A DNA stretch of 64,000 nucleotides from JACKFE01 sp050248735 (GCA_050248735.1 JBFWRU010000004.1:62001-126000), one strand, 5' to 3'; shown: positions 35,226 through 45,510, numbered from the stretch's first letter. Made by a program: numbers and translations. The notes: a model not told the origin generated them from the letters alone.

Positions 35226-36284
35226 ATGAGGACTCAATCGTGCTGTTCTTATCGACGGGCCACCTCAAGCAATCCTAATTTACTGACTCCAAAGGGCCCA
35301 AACCGTCACGGATGGACTCTCCCGGTTTCACAGATTGGGGGCCTGAACCTTCTTACCATTGTTAGTTTCGTGTTGGTAACCGTACTTCTCAATCTTGGGA
35401 CTTTTTCCTCTACCGCTTTGTCGGCAACGGCGTCAGAAGAATCGAGCACTTCAGAGGCGGAAAACAACAGGTTAATCCCCTTGATTGTTCACTTGGAACA
35501 ATTCCTACATTTTAATAATCTCGATGGACAGGACACAGTCGTCTCCCCGGGCATGTATCTCGTCGAACCGATCATTCAAGGTGAACCCTGCCTGGTCTTT
35601 TGGGACGAGCATGGAACCGTCACGCTCCAAGCCACGAGAACCACACACAACCAACAGATGAAGACTCCGGAAACGCATCTGATCGGTGAAGAGGCAAACG
35701 AAGATATTCATCGTGTTGTCGTATTTCTACGTGATGGTATCGCTCTTGAGGCCATCGGTTCTGTCAGCGGGATTCAGGCCAGGGGAAACTTCCGTGTCAC
35801 CAGCCACTACCACCTAGATGCCGCTACAGGAGTCGTCCGGTTTGGCGACGGACAACAGGGCCGCCGGCTTCCAACAAGTCAGTCGAATGTTTCCGCCGAG
35901 TATCGGAAAGGATTGGGCAGCCAGAAAGGGGCCGAATTAAACATGATTGAGCTGCAGTCTCTGATTTCGAAGCGCCAAATGGCAGTACAGCTCACTACGT
36001 CACTTCTCAGCAGACTACATGGGCAATTTCAATTGGAAGAAGCCACAGATCGACCCGGTGATGACTATGCCCGGCAGATGGAAAATAGTCCCGAATCCTG
36101 CCGTACGCGCTGCGAGAGAGATGGAAATTGTCAGGCTTTTACGTTCGTGAAGCCTAAACCAGGCTTTCCCCAAGGACAATGCTTCTTAAAACGCTCGGAA
36201 CCGAAGCCGGTCGCCAATCGTTGCTGCATATCCGGAACCCGGAGTTCCACAGAACAAAAGATCATTCGTAATATCGGTCGTTGA
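35226..36284 (+). CDS. Module protein with PAN/apple domain
   Basis: 352 residues; GAGGAG 5 bases before ATG. A membrane or late signal segment lies at 41-60, followed by the shared module at 87-187 (ends SGIQARG). Residues 198-216 read ATGVVRFGDGQQGRRLP, like a segment common in phage baseplate J-type proteins. A helix (MIELQSLISKRQMAVQL) follows, then a Cys-rich PAN/apple domain at about 275-337 (SCRTRCERDGNCQAFTF). PAN domains bind proteins or sugars. The combination is unusual. It is followed 65 bases later by another module gene. Confidence 0.72.
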   Translation: MRTQSCCSYRRATSSNPNLLTPKGPNRHGWTLPVSQIGGLNLLTIVSFVLVTVLLNLGTFSSTALSATASEESSTSEAENNRLIPLIVHLEQFLHFNNLDGQDTVVSPGMYLVEPIIQGEPCLVFWDEHGTVTLQATRTTHNQQMKTPETHLIGEEANEDIHRVVVFLRDGIALEAIGSVSGIQARGNFRVTSHYHLDAATGVVRFGDGQQGRRLPTSQSNVSAEYRKGLGSQKGAELNMIELQSLISKRQMAVQLTTSLLSRLHGQFQLEEATDRPGDDYARQMENSPESCRTRCERDGNCQAFTFVKPKPGFPQGQCFLKRSEPKPVANRCCISGTRSSTEQKIIRNIGR

Positions 36285-36349
36285 ATTTTTAAGCAGGACT
36301 CGTTGGTTCGAAAAACCATGGCTAGAGAACACGGCAAAAGGAAAGCCTC

Positions 36350-37024
36350 ATGAGATCCAGGCGGGTCCTATCAGTCACTCTCACGCTCTGTCTTTCGCTC
36401 ATGGGCTATACCGTGCCGGCATCTTCACAATCCCCGGTTCAGATGATACCTTCCGTGGAATTTCCCATTCTCCAACTGGATAAACCCGTACGGTTCCTCA
36501 ACAGCGATGACCTGTCCATGCATATTCCATCCGGGGCCTATCTGATGACCGCGCCATCACCAGACACGATTCAACTGACTTCTACTTCGACAAGGGAAGT
36601 GCAGAATGTTCATGCCACAACCATCACCCACACGGAATCCTTGAGGGTCCCTTTCCCGTTCTTCATTGAAGAAGCCGAGGAGCAGGGGCACCTGCACCTG
36701 ATGCTCCTTCTTCCGGACGACCAGGGGATGGACGCCGAAGGGCGGTGGGAGGCGATCCAACCCCGAGGAATCGGCGACCTGAACAGCTCTACATTCCCCC
36801 CGACACAGCGATATACCGGGGTGATTATGCAGCAAGGTCGAGTGACCGTGGACGACGATTTCAACGAACAAGAGGCGGTTTCCTCATCTGCCCTGTCAAG
36901 ACTTCCTTCGAAGGGTGTCCCTTTCTACGGGCGTGTGACACTTGAACAGGATCGCATCACATTAGATTCTGATGCTCAAAAACTGTTGCGGAAGAGATGC
37001 CGGTTTTGCATAAGAACACCATAG
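36350..37024 (+). CDS. Module protein with QQGRV-type tail repeats
   Basis: 224 residues; AAGGAAAG upstream of ATG. Signal peptide ends near ASS-QS. Shared module at 38-140, ending EAIQPRG. The C-terminal part has YTGVIMQQGRVTVDDDFNEQ (155-174), which resembles the opening of DUF6519-type proteins associated with phage-tail-like systems, and a diverged second copy (FYGRVTLEQDRITLDSD). Ends in a basic Cys-containing tail. It lies 39 bases before the dsbA-like gene, probably the same operon. Confidence 0.68.
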   Translation: MRSRRVLSVTLTLCLSLMGYTVPASSQSPVQMIPSVEFPILQLDKPVRFLNSDDLSMHIPSGAYLMTAPSPDTIQLTSTSTREVQNVHATTITHTESLRVPFPFFIEEAEEQGHLHLMLLLPDDQGMDAEGRWEAIQPRGIGDLNSSTFPPTQRYTGVIMQQGRVTVDDDFNEQEAVSSSALSRLPSKGVPFYGRVTLEQDRITLDSDAQKLLRKRCRFCIRTP

Positions 37025-37063
37025 AAGAACATCCCAAACATTCACAAATCTGAGGAGCATAAG

Positions 37064-37840
37064 ATGACATTTCGTCGAATACGCATTCGAACACACATTT
37101 CCGCTCTCATGCTGACCGGGATCTTTGGACTTCTTCCCGTTTTGGCTAACGCAGAGCCTCCCACCGCACCACCTGACGCGGCTTTTCAACAGGCCGTGGA
37201 ACAGGTGGTGGAACAGTACATTCGTGCTCATCCCGAGGTCATCGAGCAAACACTCCAAGCCTTGCAGGCCAAACGCCAGGCCGAGGAACGGGAATACACT
37301 CGCCAGGTGATCGCCATGAAACAACCCGAGTTGCTCAACGATCCCGACTCGCCCGTCAGCGGCAACCTCAAGGGCGATGTCACCGTCGTGGAGTTCTTCG
37401 ATTACCGATGCGGATACTGCAAGCATGTAGCCGGAGCGGTCACCCAACTGCAGCAAGACGATCCCAACGTTCGGGTCGTGTACAAAGACTATCCCATACT
37501 GGGAGAAGCCTCCGAATTGGCTTCCCGAGCGGCGTTGGCTTCAAATGTTCAAGGGAAACACTTGGTTTTTCATGAAGCGCTGCTGGCCTTGGAACAGGAG
37601 CTGACCAGGGAAAGCCTCTTCGCCATTGCTTCGGAAGTCGGAATCAATGTGGAACAACTCCAAAAGGATATGACCTCTCCGTCTATTGAGACGATTATCG
37701 AACACAATCGAGCACTCGCCAGAGCCTTGGGGATTAACGGCACACCGGGATTCATTGTCGGGACCGACCTGATTCCAGGTGCTATGGATCTAAAGGACCT
37801 TAAAAACCTAGTCAATCAGGTCCGTCAAAATAAGGGTTGA
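37064..37840 (+). CDS. Exported DsbA-family thiol:disulfide protein (ScsC/Com1 type)
   Basis: 258 residues; GAGGAG before ATG. Signal peptide ends ANA-EP. An N-terminal helical segment (VEQYIRAHPEVIEQTLQAL) typical of ScsC/Com1 proteins precedes a thioredoxin fold with active site Cys116-Gly-Tyr-Cys119 and the cis-Pro loop GTPGFIVG. It likely forms or isomerises disulfides in exported proteins; several neighbours are Cys-rich (PAN protein, 32055, 41282). A decayed C-terminal copy lies at 40897-41028. Confidence 0.9.
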   Translation: MTFRRIRIRTHISALMLTGIFGLLPVLANAEPPTAPPDAAFQQAVEQVVEQYIRAHPEVIEQTLQALQAKRQAEEREYTRQVIAMKQPELLNDPDSPVSGNLKGDVTVVEFFDYRCGYCKHVAGAVTQLQQDDPNVRVVYKDYPILGEASELASRAALASNVQGKHLVFHEALLALEQELTRESLFAIASEVGINVEQLQKDMTSPSIETIIEHNRALARALGINGTPGFIVGTDLIPGAMDLKDLKNLVNQVRQNKG

Positions 37841-37978
37841 TGGGTTCAAGGATATGAATCACATTCGAAACGGAAGACTAGCAAGGATAGCAAGCAGGAC
37901 CGCCTCAACAACAAATCAGCAATTCACTTTGTCACCATTTCTTCTCAATAGGTTTGCAGGGAAAGAAAGAAGGACACG

Positions 37979-40789
37979 ATGGAACGACGGTCTGCCAAAT
38001 CCGCATTGAATAGCTTAGGCCTTACTCTCATCTCATGGTTACTCTTCACGGGTCTCACCTCATCAGAAGAGATGACGCCGACGGTCACGCTGAAGCAGCC
38101 CGTCCATTTCACGGCTTCAGATGGGAGCGATATCGTTGTCGATAGCGGGTCGTACACAGTGAGTGCATTGGTCGGCCCGCGCCTCCGATTGAATGGATCA
38201 AACGGCGGAACCATTTTTCTCGCTGCACAGGCGACGACCCACAGCGAGGGACTGGAGGCGCCTCTGGCGATCGTCGTGCCGGGCGACGACCCTGATGTGG
38301 TGCACGTTGCCCTCCTCCTTCCAAATGGTCAAGCGCTTGATGCCCTCGGCTCGTTCTCCGGCGTCCGTCCCCGCGGCGTCAACGCCGCTGTCCTCTCCGC
38401 TGCGAACTTCCAGGCTATACTCAACATGCAATTACATACTCTTCCACCCACGTTTTTCGTTATCAGTTATGGAGACAAATGTCTGGATTTTGGTCCGCCT
38501 CCACACATCAGCGGTGCTCCGGTTTTTATCTACGGGTGCAACGGCACGATCGCACAACAGGTAGAGGTGCAGGAGATCAACGACCGGCATGAGGTCATCC
38601 TCCGCGCAGGGACGAAGGTTATCGGCCTAAAGTCGTCTCCCGCTCACCCTCCTGTATTCTCTCGGGGTGCGACGCCCATTGTGCGAGACCACCGGGGAAA
38701 GGGAGTCCGCCCGGTGCCGCCACCACGCGCTCAATCCTCCGTACCGTCTCCCACTACCGTGATCCCACCACTCACGACCTTGCCACTGGAAGCCTATCCA
38801 AGTTGGTCATTAGAAACGCCCCTCGAACTACAGGATGAACAGAATCGCGGGTCCGATATACCATCGGGACAGGTTTTTTCGCTTGATGGGGACAGCATCA
38901 TCCTGGCGGCAGATCGCACCCGAGTCGTCAAAGTGCAGAACCATCGCGGCGCGAACCGGACGCCGCTCGTCGTCGGCAAGCGCGATTTAGCAGACAATGA
39001 ATTCTGGACCTTCGCATCCACCGACAAAACCAACAGGAAACCAACGAGCGGCTTTGTGCGCGTGCCGCAGGAGAAGGATTTCGTGAAGACCGTGTCGGAA
39101 GCTAAACCGGGTGCGGTTATCGAGGTCGATCCGACCGTCTCCATCGATCTGTCGAATATCTACCTGTCGATACCGGAAGGGGTCACGATCCGCAGCAATC
39201 GCCGCGGGACGAATTTAGGGGCCCAGCTATGGACGACGAAGGTACATCCCAATGGGACGATGCTCGAAATCGGGGGCAATGACGTGCGCGTTACGGGCCT
39301 GCGTCTTCGCGGACCTAGCAGGGGCACCGACGGTGACGGCCCAAATTCAAAAGGCATTCTCGCTCGTGACCAGCACCTTCGGTCCATTATCGACCACAAC
39401 GAGATCTCGGATTGGACCGTCCAGGCCGTTGACGTCTATGGAGACACTTCGCAGCCGGAAGTGTGCCATGACCATCGAGATCCTCGCAGTTTTCGCACAC
39501 AAAACGTGCGGGTGGCGCGCAATTTCATCCACCACAACCGCAAACAAGAAAAGGGCTATGGGGTCGAAGCACACTATGGCGGGTTCCCGCTGGTCGAGGG
39601 CAACATCTTTTACGAGAACCGTCACGCCATTATGGCAGATGGGAAAGCCTGTACAAGCTACCGCGCCTGGCACAACCTCGTGCTTTCAGCCGCCCCAGGC
39701 CAGAAAAAAGTGGGAATTGTGTTCTGGCATACGCATGATTTTGACGTGCATGGAACCGGGGACAACGGTTTTGGCGGACGCGGAGGCCAGTTTTTTGAGA
39801 TTCACCGAAATACGTTCCTGGGCACGAACAGATACAATTTTAAGTTACGGGGAGAACCTGAGTTCGGCGTTGAATTTCACCAGAATATCTCGCTTCAGAA
39901 CCAGGGAGATGCCGTGAGTTGCGATGAATGCGGGCAGGGAATCAACAAATTCAGCATTAAGGATAACCAGTTCAAAACCATCAATCCTACCACCAGCCTT
40001 GGCGTGGGCGATTTTGACGGCGACGGCCGAGATGACTTGTTCCTGGCCACCGGCATGGCTTGGCATTACGCCCCGGCAGGCATTGCCGAATGGCGCTTCC
40101 TCAACGCCCAGACCGACGGTATCGGCAGCCTCCTGTTTGGTGATTTTGATGCCGATGGCCGCACGGATGTCTTTACCCAACGCGGGCTTGACTGGCTCGT
40201 CTCTTGGGCCGGGGCGTCACCGTGGGAAAAGATCAACGTCTTTAACCAGATCCCACTGAGTGAATACGCGATCGGAGACTTCAACGGGGATCGCCTCGCC
40301 GATGTGTTTTATGCGGACGGCAAGCATTGGTATGTGTCCTACGGAGGGAACACGCCCTTCACCATGACACAGGATTCGAGCTATCGAGTCAAAGACTTGG
40401 GATTTGGAGATTTTAATGGCGATGGCAAAACGGATGTCGTCGGCGTGGTAAGCAGCAAGTGGATGGTTTCGTTGAACGCCACCGGAAGCTGGGGAGGCTA
40501 TCCCCTTCGTCCCGCGTTGACAAAAACGATGGCTGGCCTGATCATCGCCGATTTCAACGGAAACGGGCGTGCCGACGTGGCGAAGGCTTATGGAAATAGC
40601 GTCTCATATGATGGCCGTGGTAACTGGACAGATCTCCCAGCACGTCCGGGAATGTTTGCGGCAGTCGGTCGTTTCGACGCCAAACCCGGTGTCGATATTG
40701 TGTTTTATTGGACCAACGACAATCACCTGGGTATCCAGTCATCAGGCAACGGGGCTGCCATTCGCCACAGCCGCCAACACATGCGCTAA
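37979..40789 (+). CDS. Large module protein with lectin-like, beta-helix and FG-GAP/VCBS regions
   Basis: 936 residues; GAAGGA before ATG. Signal peptide, then the shared module at 35-133 (ends SGVRPRG). Residues about 145-210 look like a ricin-B-type lectin strand pattern (GDKCLDFGPPPHISGAPVFI). A Pro-rich linker contains PIVRDHRG. About 400-660 is a parallel beta-helix of pectate-lyase type (IIDHNEISDWTVQAVDVYG, VRVARNFIHHN). About 675-870 holds five FG-GAP/VCBS repeats with Ca-binding type loops (GDFDGDGRDDLF, GDFDADGRTDVF, GDFNGDRLADVF, GDFNGDGKTDVV, ADFNGNGRADVA). Likely a secreted glycan-binding or glycan-degrading protein; no catalytic residues assigned. Confidence 0.8.
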   Translation: MERRSAKSALNSLGLTLISWLLFTGLTSSEEMTPTVTLKQPVHFTASDGSDIVVDSGSYTVSALVGPRLRLNGSNGGTIFLAAQATTHSEGLEAPLAIVVPGDDPDVVHVALLLPNGQALDALGSFSGVRPRGVNAAVLSAANFQAILNMQLHTLPPTFFVISYGDKCLDFGPPPHISGAPVFIYGCNGTIAQQVEVQEINDRHEVILRAGTKVIGLKSSPAHPPVFSRGATPIVRDHRGKGVRPVPPPRAQSSVPSPTTVIPPLTTLPLEAYPSWSLETPLELQDEQNRGSDIPSGQVFSLDGDSIILAADRTRVVKVQNHRGANRTPLVVGKRDLADNEFWTFASTDKTNRKPTSGFVRVPQEKDFVKTVSEAKPGAVIEVDPTVSIDLSNIYLSIPEGVTIRSNRRGTNLGAQLWTTKVHPNGTMLEIGGNDVRVTGLRLRGPSRGTDGDGPNSKGILARDQHLRSIIDHNEISDWTVQAVDVYGDTSQPEVCHDHRDPRSFRTQNVRVARNFIHHNRKQEKGYGVEAHYGGFPLVEGNIFYENRHAIMADGKACTSYRAWHNLVLSAAPGQKKVGIVFWHTHDFDVHGTGDNGFGGRGGQFFEIHRNTFLGTNRYNFKLRGEPEFGVEFHQNISLQNQGDAVSCDECGQGINKFSIKDNQFKTINPTTSLGVGDFDGDGRDDLFLATGMAWHYAPAGIAEWRFLNAQTDGIGSLLFGDFDADGRTDVFTQRGLDWLVSWAGASPWEKINVFNQIPLSEYAIGDFNGDRLADVFYADGKHWYVSYGGNTPFTMTQDSSYRVKDLGFGDFNGDGKTDVVGVVSSKWMVSLNATGSWGGYPLRPALTKTMAGLIIADFNGNGRADVAKAYGNSVSYDGRGNWTDLPARPGMFAAVGRFDAKPGVDIVFYWTNDNHLGIQSSGNGAAIRHSRQHMR

Positions 40790-40896
40790 GCCAATTCAAG
40801 ATGACACTCATGATCGCACTTGAACATCCCTACTCATCTCAAGACCGCCAAACCCACAGACCCAATAATATCGGTCCGATCTCCCTCAAAGGCCAT

Positions 40897-41028
40897 CGGA
40901 CACTCTCAAGAGCATCAAGACTCAACGGCTCTTCCTGGTTCATGACCGGCACGGAACTGGGCACGGGCGCACTGGAGTTAAAGGATTTAAAAAATCTCAT
41001 CATCCAGATTCGCCAGAAGAAGAGTTGA
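40897..41028 (+). pseudogene. Remnant of a dsbA-like gene (C-terminal end only)
   Basis: The 43 residues from RTLSRASRLNG to the stop align without gaps to the last 43 residues of the DsbA-like protein at 37064-37840: LNGSSWFMTGTEL against INGTPGFIVGTDL, and LELKDLKNLIIQIRQKK against MDLKDLKNLVNQVRQNK. The active-site part is missing and the cis-Pro is lost. This is the relic of a second dsbA copy downstream of a module gene. The 253 bases that follow show nothing else. Confidence 0.8.
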
Positions 41029-41281
41029 GGATTGTATTGTAAAGAACACTCCACAGAAGAAATTGACAACCCGGTTAAAAGTGGTGACCGATGGATGCCC
41101 CAGACTGATCGCAAAGTCCCGCTTCGGAGCCACGCGTGAAGCATGAACCATTTGAATACCAACAACGACTGACGGGAAGAAGTACATGGGGCTCTCCGCT
41201 ATAAATAGTGAACCGTTGAACCTGTTTCAGGTGATTCACAACTCATAGGCAGATAGACTTTTCCAAACAAAGGAGGACGAC

Positions 41282-41824
41282 ATGTCCATTTCAAAACCAA
41301 TGACCCGGCCATTCGCACGCTTCTCGTGCGGAATTTCTGCAGTATTTCTTGTCATGGGACTACTAACCCTTCTTGCGCCTTCCAATGCATTGGCCGTGCC
41401 GAAGGGCCCGGGTGGGCAATCCTGCAAGTCATCGGGGACGACCACGGTGAACGGGAAGGAAGAGGGAACCGGCAGGGATATGAAATGCACGGCCGATTAT
41501 TGCAAATACGACGAGTGCCAGACGAGCGGGCCCAATATTGGAAAATGTTATGAAAAGACGACCTATTCGAATGTGAGGGACTGCAAAGCTGCCGCGCAAA
41601 GCCAACTACCCCAGAACCACATCACCCCGGGGCAAATGGCGCCACTGATGCAAGGACAGCCGAAACGGCCCGCTCAGCGTGCACCGGGATTTCGAGGGGG
41701 AGCCATTATGCGGCGTGGCATCGAAAGCGAACAGCCGGCGGAATCTGCACCTGATGGACCGACCGAGTCCGCCCCAGCTGAATCTGAATCGGTTGATCAA
41801 TCGAAGACACCAAAATCTGAGTAG
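41282..41824 (+). CDS. Exported Cys-rich small protein with RRGI-type C-terminal motif
   Basis: 180 residues; GGAGGA just before ATG gives a strong start. Signal peptide ends about ALA-VP. A Cys-rich middle (SCKSSG, MKCTADYCKYDECQTSG, KCYEKT, DCKAAA; six to seven Cys) probably forms disulfides. A linker leads to FRGGAIMRRGIESEQ and an acidic Pro/Glu/Ser tail. The tail motif matches those at 32893, 42011 and 63810. Function unknown; co-directional with the DUF3604 gene. Confidence 0.72.
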   Translation: MSISKPMTRPFARFSCGISAVFLVMGLLTLLAPSNALAVPKGPGGQSCKSSGTTTVNGKEEGTGRDMKCTADYCKYDECQTSGPNIGKCYEKTTYSNVRDCKAAAQSQLPQNHITPGQMAPLMQGQPKRPAQRAPGFRGGAIMRRGIESEQPAESAPDGPTESAPAESESVDQSKTPKSE

Positions 41825-42010
41825 AAATGACCTAGGATACAAAAATCCTGTCACGAGACAATAAAGAGGGCTGGCACAAATCAAGGATGGATCAAAGGCC
41901 CCCTTCCAAGAAACGGGATCGCACCGCCAGTCGCGCGATGAAGGAAAAGCCTTTGAGCACATGGAAAATTCAACCTGTCTTTTTAAGGAAATGACGAAGG
42001 AGTCCCGGCA

Positions 42011-45000
42011 ATGAATACAAAATGGGGTTTCTATCTGATGTACGGATTACTCGCGGCAGGAAGTCTGCTTCAGCCGCAATCCGTCGGCGCAATCGGCGGG
42101 CAATTCGGTTTGGAGTTTGCCATTGACGCGCCATGGCGATTAGAGCCGATTCCCGTGCGTGTCGGCAACCATACCTACGGGCCGATCCCGATTGTCATCG
42201 CATTCCATGATGCGATCTTCGACGATGAACGAGGCCTTATCGCCAGAAAATTCGTCGGACAGATCCATGTGGGAGTTCTCAAGGAAATCCGAGTCGTGGA
42301 ACGCAGTCCTCAGGAAGGCCCCATTCCGACCACCGTCATCCCGTTGACGCAGTTGCGCGAGATTGAAAGCAAACGCTGGATTTCGACATCTCAGAGCGAG
42401 CCGCCCCATGTCGTCTGCCGCCCATACCTGGGCGAAGATTGTCGGTCACTACACTTAATCAACGACACCCATGAATGGCATGCCATGTTCTGGTTTAAGC
42501 CCAAAAAGCCTATGGTTCCAGGCTCGAATATCCAACTCGAAGTCACCGTCGTCACCGAGTACAGCGGGGATAAAAGGGAATTCACCAACTTTCTGGTGGT
42601 TCACGCGGGTGAGGCACCCTTGCCACGATTCGGAAACGATTGGTTGTATGGAGATTTTCATTACCATTCGCAGATGACGGACAACGAGGGGGAATCGGCG
42701 TATTCCTACCGGAACGTCGTGCGGGTCCTGGGTGCCCTGGGAATGGATTTCGTGTTTGCCACCGACCATGCATCCGGCGGCACACAAGTCGATGGGGGGG
42801 TGGACGTCTTCCGCTGTGGAAGTTCGGAAGGCATAAAATGTACTCCAAACCCAAACTTTAAAGTATGTTCAATTCAGAAGCAGCCCGAGCCGTGTCGAAA
42901 ATTTGAAGGAACGGAAGCACGTGACCTCAATTCCGCACGCTTCGCGGCTGCCAAGCTCATCCTGTATGGCGCCGATGGCGCCAACGAAGCCATCGCTAAG
43001 GACTCGGATACCGGAGGCATTGCCAATCTGCGCGCTCGCGGCCTCTTGCCGCAAGTGTTCATGGGTGAAGAGTTGGATGCCTGGCCGGAAATGTCAGCCG
43101 AGGAGCAACGACTAGGGCTTATCCGATTCGGCGACGGTCTCCAGTACAAATGGCCAGATTCCAATGGTTGCATCGGTAAAAAAGGGTTGGATGCCTGTCG
43201 CGCCATCTATTCCAAACCGTATGCAGAGAGGGACCACCGAAGCTTCTTGGTCCTTGACGAACAAGGGATTCCCATCGAAGAAACGATCGAGGCTGAATTG
43301 GGTGGAAGGCACATCCCCATTTTCGGAACAGAGTTCAGTCTTGAAGGATTAGCCAAAGTCGTCAACGCCTTTGCGCCTGACGGCACCAAACCGTTCGGTT
43401 CCCGACAGCACATCGTGTACATGCCATTCAACGCGGCAGGCGGTACCCCCACCGTCAGAGATCATCGCGGGTTCATATCCAGCGACACCAGCAAATTCGG
43501 AGGAGGAACTCGTCGGCTGGAGGAGGTGGCAGGGGAGATGCAGTCCAAGGGTGTCGGTTTTCTTGCTCATCCTCTCGTCAGCCGAGGACCTGGCGGGCCT
43601 GGTCCAGATGTGGTTCCCTATTCCCAAAAAGCTTTGGATCGAGCATGGAGTTCTCCGGCCATATTGGGTTTGCAGTTCTGGAACGAAAACGACCGACGGT
43701 TTGCCGGGCCAACTCGACTCGAGCCGGCGGTGATGTTCGACCATGACCGGAAATACGTGTACAACCTTCCGTGGGACCGGTTCCGGTTAACCGGACAAGT
43801 TTCCGACCCTAACTGGTATTGGAAACGAGGAACCGTTCTCCATGGGCAACAACTGTACGACGAGTTGTATCACAGTGCGTTTACCTGGGATCAGTACCTT
43901 CGCAAAGGCCTGGACCCATTACAAACACAGGGGTTGACCTGGTTATCCAAAGGTGAACCACGCAAATGGTTCATGGCAGGCGGATCGGATTCCCACGGAG
44001 ATTTCAACTACCGCCGCTATGGCCGGCCCTGCAACGGCCAGTGGTGCGATGCTCCAGTCGGAGATACGGCCATCGGCAAACCCAGGAACCTGGTATTAGT
44101 CGGATCTCCACAGGGGGCACCGGCCCCCGCTCTTCCAGCCGTCAAACGGCATACCAATCAGCAGGTCATCGACTCGCTTCGAGCCGGACGATTCGGAGTA
44201 ACCGACGGACCCGCCTTACGCATTGCCATCGATAAAAATCGCAACGGTAAGATTGACGATGCTGACTTTCAAATGGGCTCGACGTTCAACTTCTATCCTG
44301 GAGAGCATATCCCGCTGCTGGTTGAATGGCAGTCATCTCCTGAGTTCGGGCCGGTCTCCCAGGTGGATGTCTATATAGGCACCCCATCCAACACGTTCGC
44401 ACCCAAAGGACACGGACCAATTCTGCCACGAGGGTCGAATCGAAATCCCGATTTTGGAGCCTATCAGCCCGACCCATCCGGAGTCCTCCAGGTGAAGTTG
44501 ATGGATAATACCGTCACCAACACCGATGGAAATCAGGGTGGAAGATTGGTCGAGGGCGTCTCGGGAGATACGCCCTTCCACGGACTGGCCAAACTCTATC
44601 TGGGGCCCAACCAATTCAACCTCGCCAAAAGAGATCAAGCCTTGTTCTATGTCCGGGCATTCGCCAAAACCAACGGATTAATCATGAGCAACGACAAATT
44701 CCTATTTCAATGCCCGAAGCTCGACCTCGCCGGGAATAGTTGCAGCAGTCGCCTGGCATACTCCAATCCCATCTGGGGGAGATATCAAGTTTCGTGTCCG
44801 GGCACACAACCATCACTGCAAAACGCCCAACCCGGAGTCTTGCAATTTTTTAAACTCTCTCCTTCCGTGGATAGTGATAATAATAGCGTCCCGGATACCT
44901 GTGAGCGGGAAATTCCAGATCCCTGTCCCAACGCTCCCGCCGTCGGCGGCCCTCTAGGCGGTCGATTCGGTCAAGTGACTCCTTTCGGACAAGGCGGTCA

Positions 45001-45349
45001 GCCTGCGGTCGCCGTGGATCCAAACCGCACCCCGGCCTCACCGCAACCGGCAAAATCAATTCCAGCGAATTCATGCCAAGTGGTGACTGCACTCGCGGTC
45101 CCCTTACCGGGTAAAATCCCTATTACTCCTGAGGTGTTTAAGTTTGAGGGGGTCCTGGTTCCAACACAGCCATCGACTCCTCAACCACCCAAAGAAGTGG
45201 TCCCCGCGACACCAAAAACATTCAAGACCTTGCCCTTCACCATCAGGAAGCGTGGGATCGAAGGTGAACAACAGGACAGCAGCACGGTTGAACAACCGCA
45301 GACGGAATCTGGGACATCAAATGAAGAAGCACAACCAACCGCGCCATAG
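42011..45349 (+). CDS. Exported DUF3604/PHP-type metallohydrolase (CehA/McbA-like)
   Basis: 1112 residues; AAGGAG upstream of ATG. Signal peptide ends near VGA-IG. A PHP-like metal site begins DFHYHS (His217, His219) and continues FATDHA; the later GGSDSHGDF places His662, supporting a DUF3604 metal-dependent hydrolase. Near 481 it carries PTVRDHRG, a motif also in linkers of two module proteins. A Ca-binding EF-hand/dockerin-like loop (DKNRNGKIDDADF) lies at 741-753. The Pro-rich C-terminal end includes IRKRGIEGEQ and an acidic Gln/Thr tail. Substrate unknown; family members include aryl ester or phosphoester hydrolases. Confidence 0.82.
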   Translation: MNTKWGFYLMYGLLAAGSLLQPQSVGAIGGQFGLEFAIDAPWRLEPIPVRVGNHTYGPIPIVIAFHDAIFDDERGLIARKFVGQIHVGVLKEIRVVERSPQEGPIPTTVIPLTQLREIESKRWISTSQSEPPHVVCRPYLGEDCRSLHLINDTHEWHAMFWFKPKKPMVPGSNIQLEVTVVTEYSGDKREFTNFLVVHAGEAPLPRFGNDWLYGDFHYHSQMTDNEGESAYSYRNVVRVLGALGMDFVFATDHASGGTQVDGGVDVFRCGSSEGIKCTPNPNFKVCSIQKQPEPCRKFEGTEARDLNSARFAAAKLILYGADGANEAIAKDSDTGGIANLRARGLLPQVFMGEELDAWPEMSAEEQRLGLIRFGDGLQYKWPDSNGCIGKKGLDACRAIYSKPYAERDHRSFLVLDEQGIPIEETIEAELGGRHIPIFGTEFSLEGLAKVVNAFAPDGTKPFGSRQHIVYMPFNAAGGTPTVRDHRGFISSDTSKFGGGTRRLEEVAGEMQSKGVGFLAHPLVSRGPGGPGPDVVPYSQKALDRAWSSPAILGLQFWNENDRRFAGPTRLEPAVMFDHDRKYVYNLPWDRFRLTGQVSDPNWYWKRGTVLHGQQLYDELYHSAFTWDQYLRKGLDPLQTQGLTWLSKGEPRKWFMAGGSDSHGDFNYRRYGRPCNGQWCDAPVGDTAIGKPRNLVLVGSPQGAPAPALPAVKRHTNQQVIDSLRAGRFGVTDGPALRIAIDKNRNGKIDDADFQMGSTFNFYPGEHIPLLVEWQSSPEFGPVSQVDVYIGTPSNTFAPKGHGPILPRGSNRNPDFGAYQPDPSGVLQVKLMDNTVTNTDGNQGGRLVEGVSGDTPFHGLAKLYLGPNQFNLAKRDQALFYVRAFAKTNGLIMSNDKFLFQCPKLDLAGNSCSSRLAYSNPIWGRYQVSCPGTQPSLQNAQPGVLQFFKLSPSVDSDNNSVPDTCEREIPDPCPNAPAVGGPLGGRFGQVTPFGQGGQPAVAVDPNRTPASPQPAKSIPANSCQVVTALAVPLPGKIPITPEVFKFEGVLVPTQPSTPQPPKEVVPATPKTFKTLPFTIRKRGIEGEQQDSSTVEQPQTESGTSNEEAQPTAP

Positions 45350-45510
45350 ACACTTGCCTGAGTCGCTAGGCGAAGGACTCACGCCAGGCAGCGTCGGCTG
45401 AGAACACCCGGCGAACAGGGCAATGAGCCGATCATACCCCTTCACCATCAGCATGGGACTCTTGGGATTTCACTTTCCAAATGGTCGCATATACAAGAGG
45501 AGTATCAGCG

